Assembly (NCBI GenBank): GCA_003695455.1
Contig: RFJF01000112.1
Location: forward strand, 1 to 5,662
Source: Chloroflexota bacterium
Lineage (GTDB): Bacteria > Chloroflexota > Anaerolineae > 4572-78 > J111
Direction: 5' to 3'
Length of the DNA: 5,662 nt
Program-made: the position numbers and the translations under genes
The notes under the pieces: model-generated
The model's input: only the letters and a program-made list of their open reading frames with translations
What the model was told of the DNA's origin: nothing
Databases searched by the model: none
Part shown: positions 5,499-5,662 of the stretch, in pieces
How the letters are laid out: every line of letters starts with the position of its first letter
How positions within the stretch are numbered: position 1 is the stretch's first letter

Positions 5499-5662
5499 AT
5501 TCTACCGGCACCGCCTCTATTTGATAACGGCGGCCGCTGGGCCGGAGCTTTCCGGTGGGAATTTGCGTATCGTGCTGAAAAATAATGAGCGCGTCTTTTT
5601 TTACCAGCCACGGCTGCCAGTTGCGCTTGGTTTCAATCGATTCCAGCGGTTCCACATCGTAC
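5497..5662 (-). CDS. 3' end of a convergent gene, probable MBL-fold metallo-hydrolase C-terminus (partial)
   Basis: On the minus strand the sequence is open from the window edge to TAA at 5499-5497, giving 54 residues beginning YDVEPLESIETKRNW and ending RRYQIEAVPVE. The segment LIIFQHDTQIPTGKL has the look of the C-terminal 'FxHDP..(A/T)G.L' region of MBL-fold (beta-lactamase-like) metallo-hydrolases, which follows a 'DLxPxxTxxxKRxW'-like stretch as seen here. The zinc-binding HxHxDH core would lie beyond the window, so catalysis cannot be checked. Codon use and absence of stops over 54 codons support a real gene. It converges on the five-gene operon, with both ending at the shared hairpin. 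Product name is a motif-level guess. Confidence 0.65.
   Translation of the reverse strand, partial: YDVEPLESIETKRNWQPWLVKKDALIIFQHDTQIPTGKLRPSGRRYQIEAVPVE

Overview
This looks like bacterial chromosomal DNA: densely packed genes, short spacers, Shine-Dalgarno sites, a sigma-70 type -10 box and a factor-independent terminator. It is moderately GC-rich, with AT-rich spacers. The protein style and gene mix remind me of Chloroflexota (Anaerolineae-like), but this is a loose impression; no rRNA or marker gene is present to settle it. I see no phage, transposon, CRISPR or tRNA gene.

Left part (1-1535): the C-terminal two thirds of an extended-SDR NAD(P)-dependent sugar epimerase/dehydratase-like protein, cut by the window edge. 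A 72-base spacer follows, mostly filled by a degenerate 7-bp tandem repeat. Then comes a GT-A fold (MobA/cytidylyltransferase-like) nucleotidyltransferase of unknown substrate.

Middle and right part (1536-5498): a 169-base spacer holds a hairpin at the end of the previous gene, a perfect extended -10 promoter (TGnTATAAT) and a foldable leader. This starts an apparent five-gene operon: SRPBCC (START/Bet v1-like) protein, HD-domain phosphohydrolase, CoA-pyrophosphatase-type Nudix hydrolase, GalT-family nucleotidyl transferase, and a single-pass membrane protein with an internally duplicated domain. The first four genes overlap by 14, 4 and 8 bases, and the fifth starts 27 bases after the fourth. 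A strong GC-rich hairpin flanked by T/A tracts ends the operon.

Right edge (5497-5662): the last 54 codons of a convergent minus-strand gene, probably an MBL-fold metallo-hydrolase. Its stop codon lies in the T-tract of the shared, apparently bidirectional terminator.

Taken together, most enzymes here act on nucleotides or nucleotide-sugars (epimerase, nucleotidyltransferase, HD, Nudix, GalT). A reasonable inference is sugar-nucleotide metabolism or nucleotide clean-up, but no step links them directly. The least understood element is the membrane-anchored protein at the end of the operon, with its two kinds of internal repeat.
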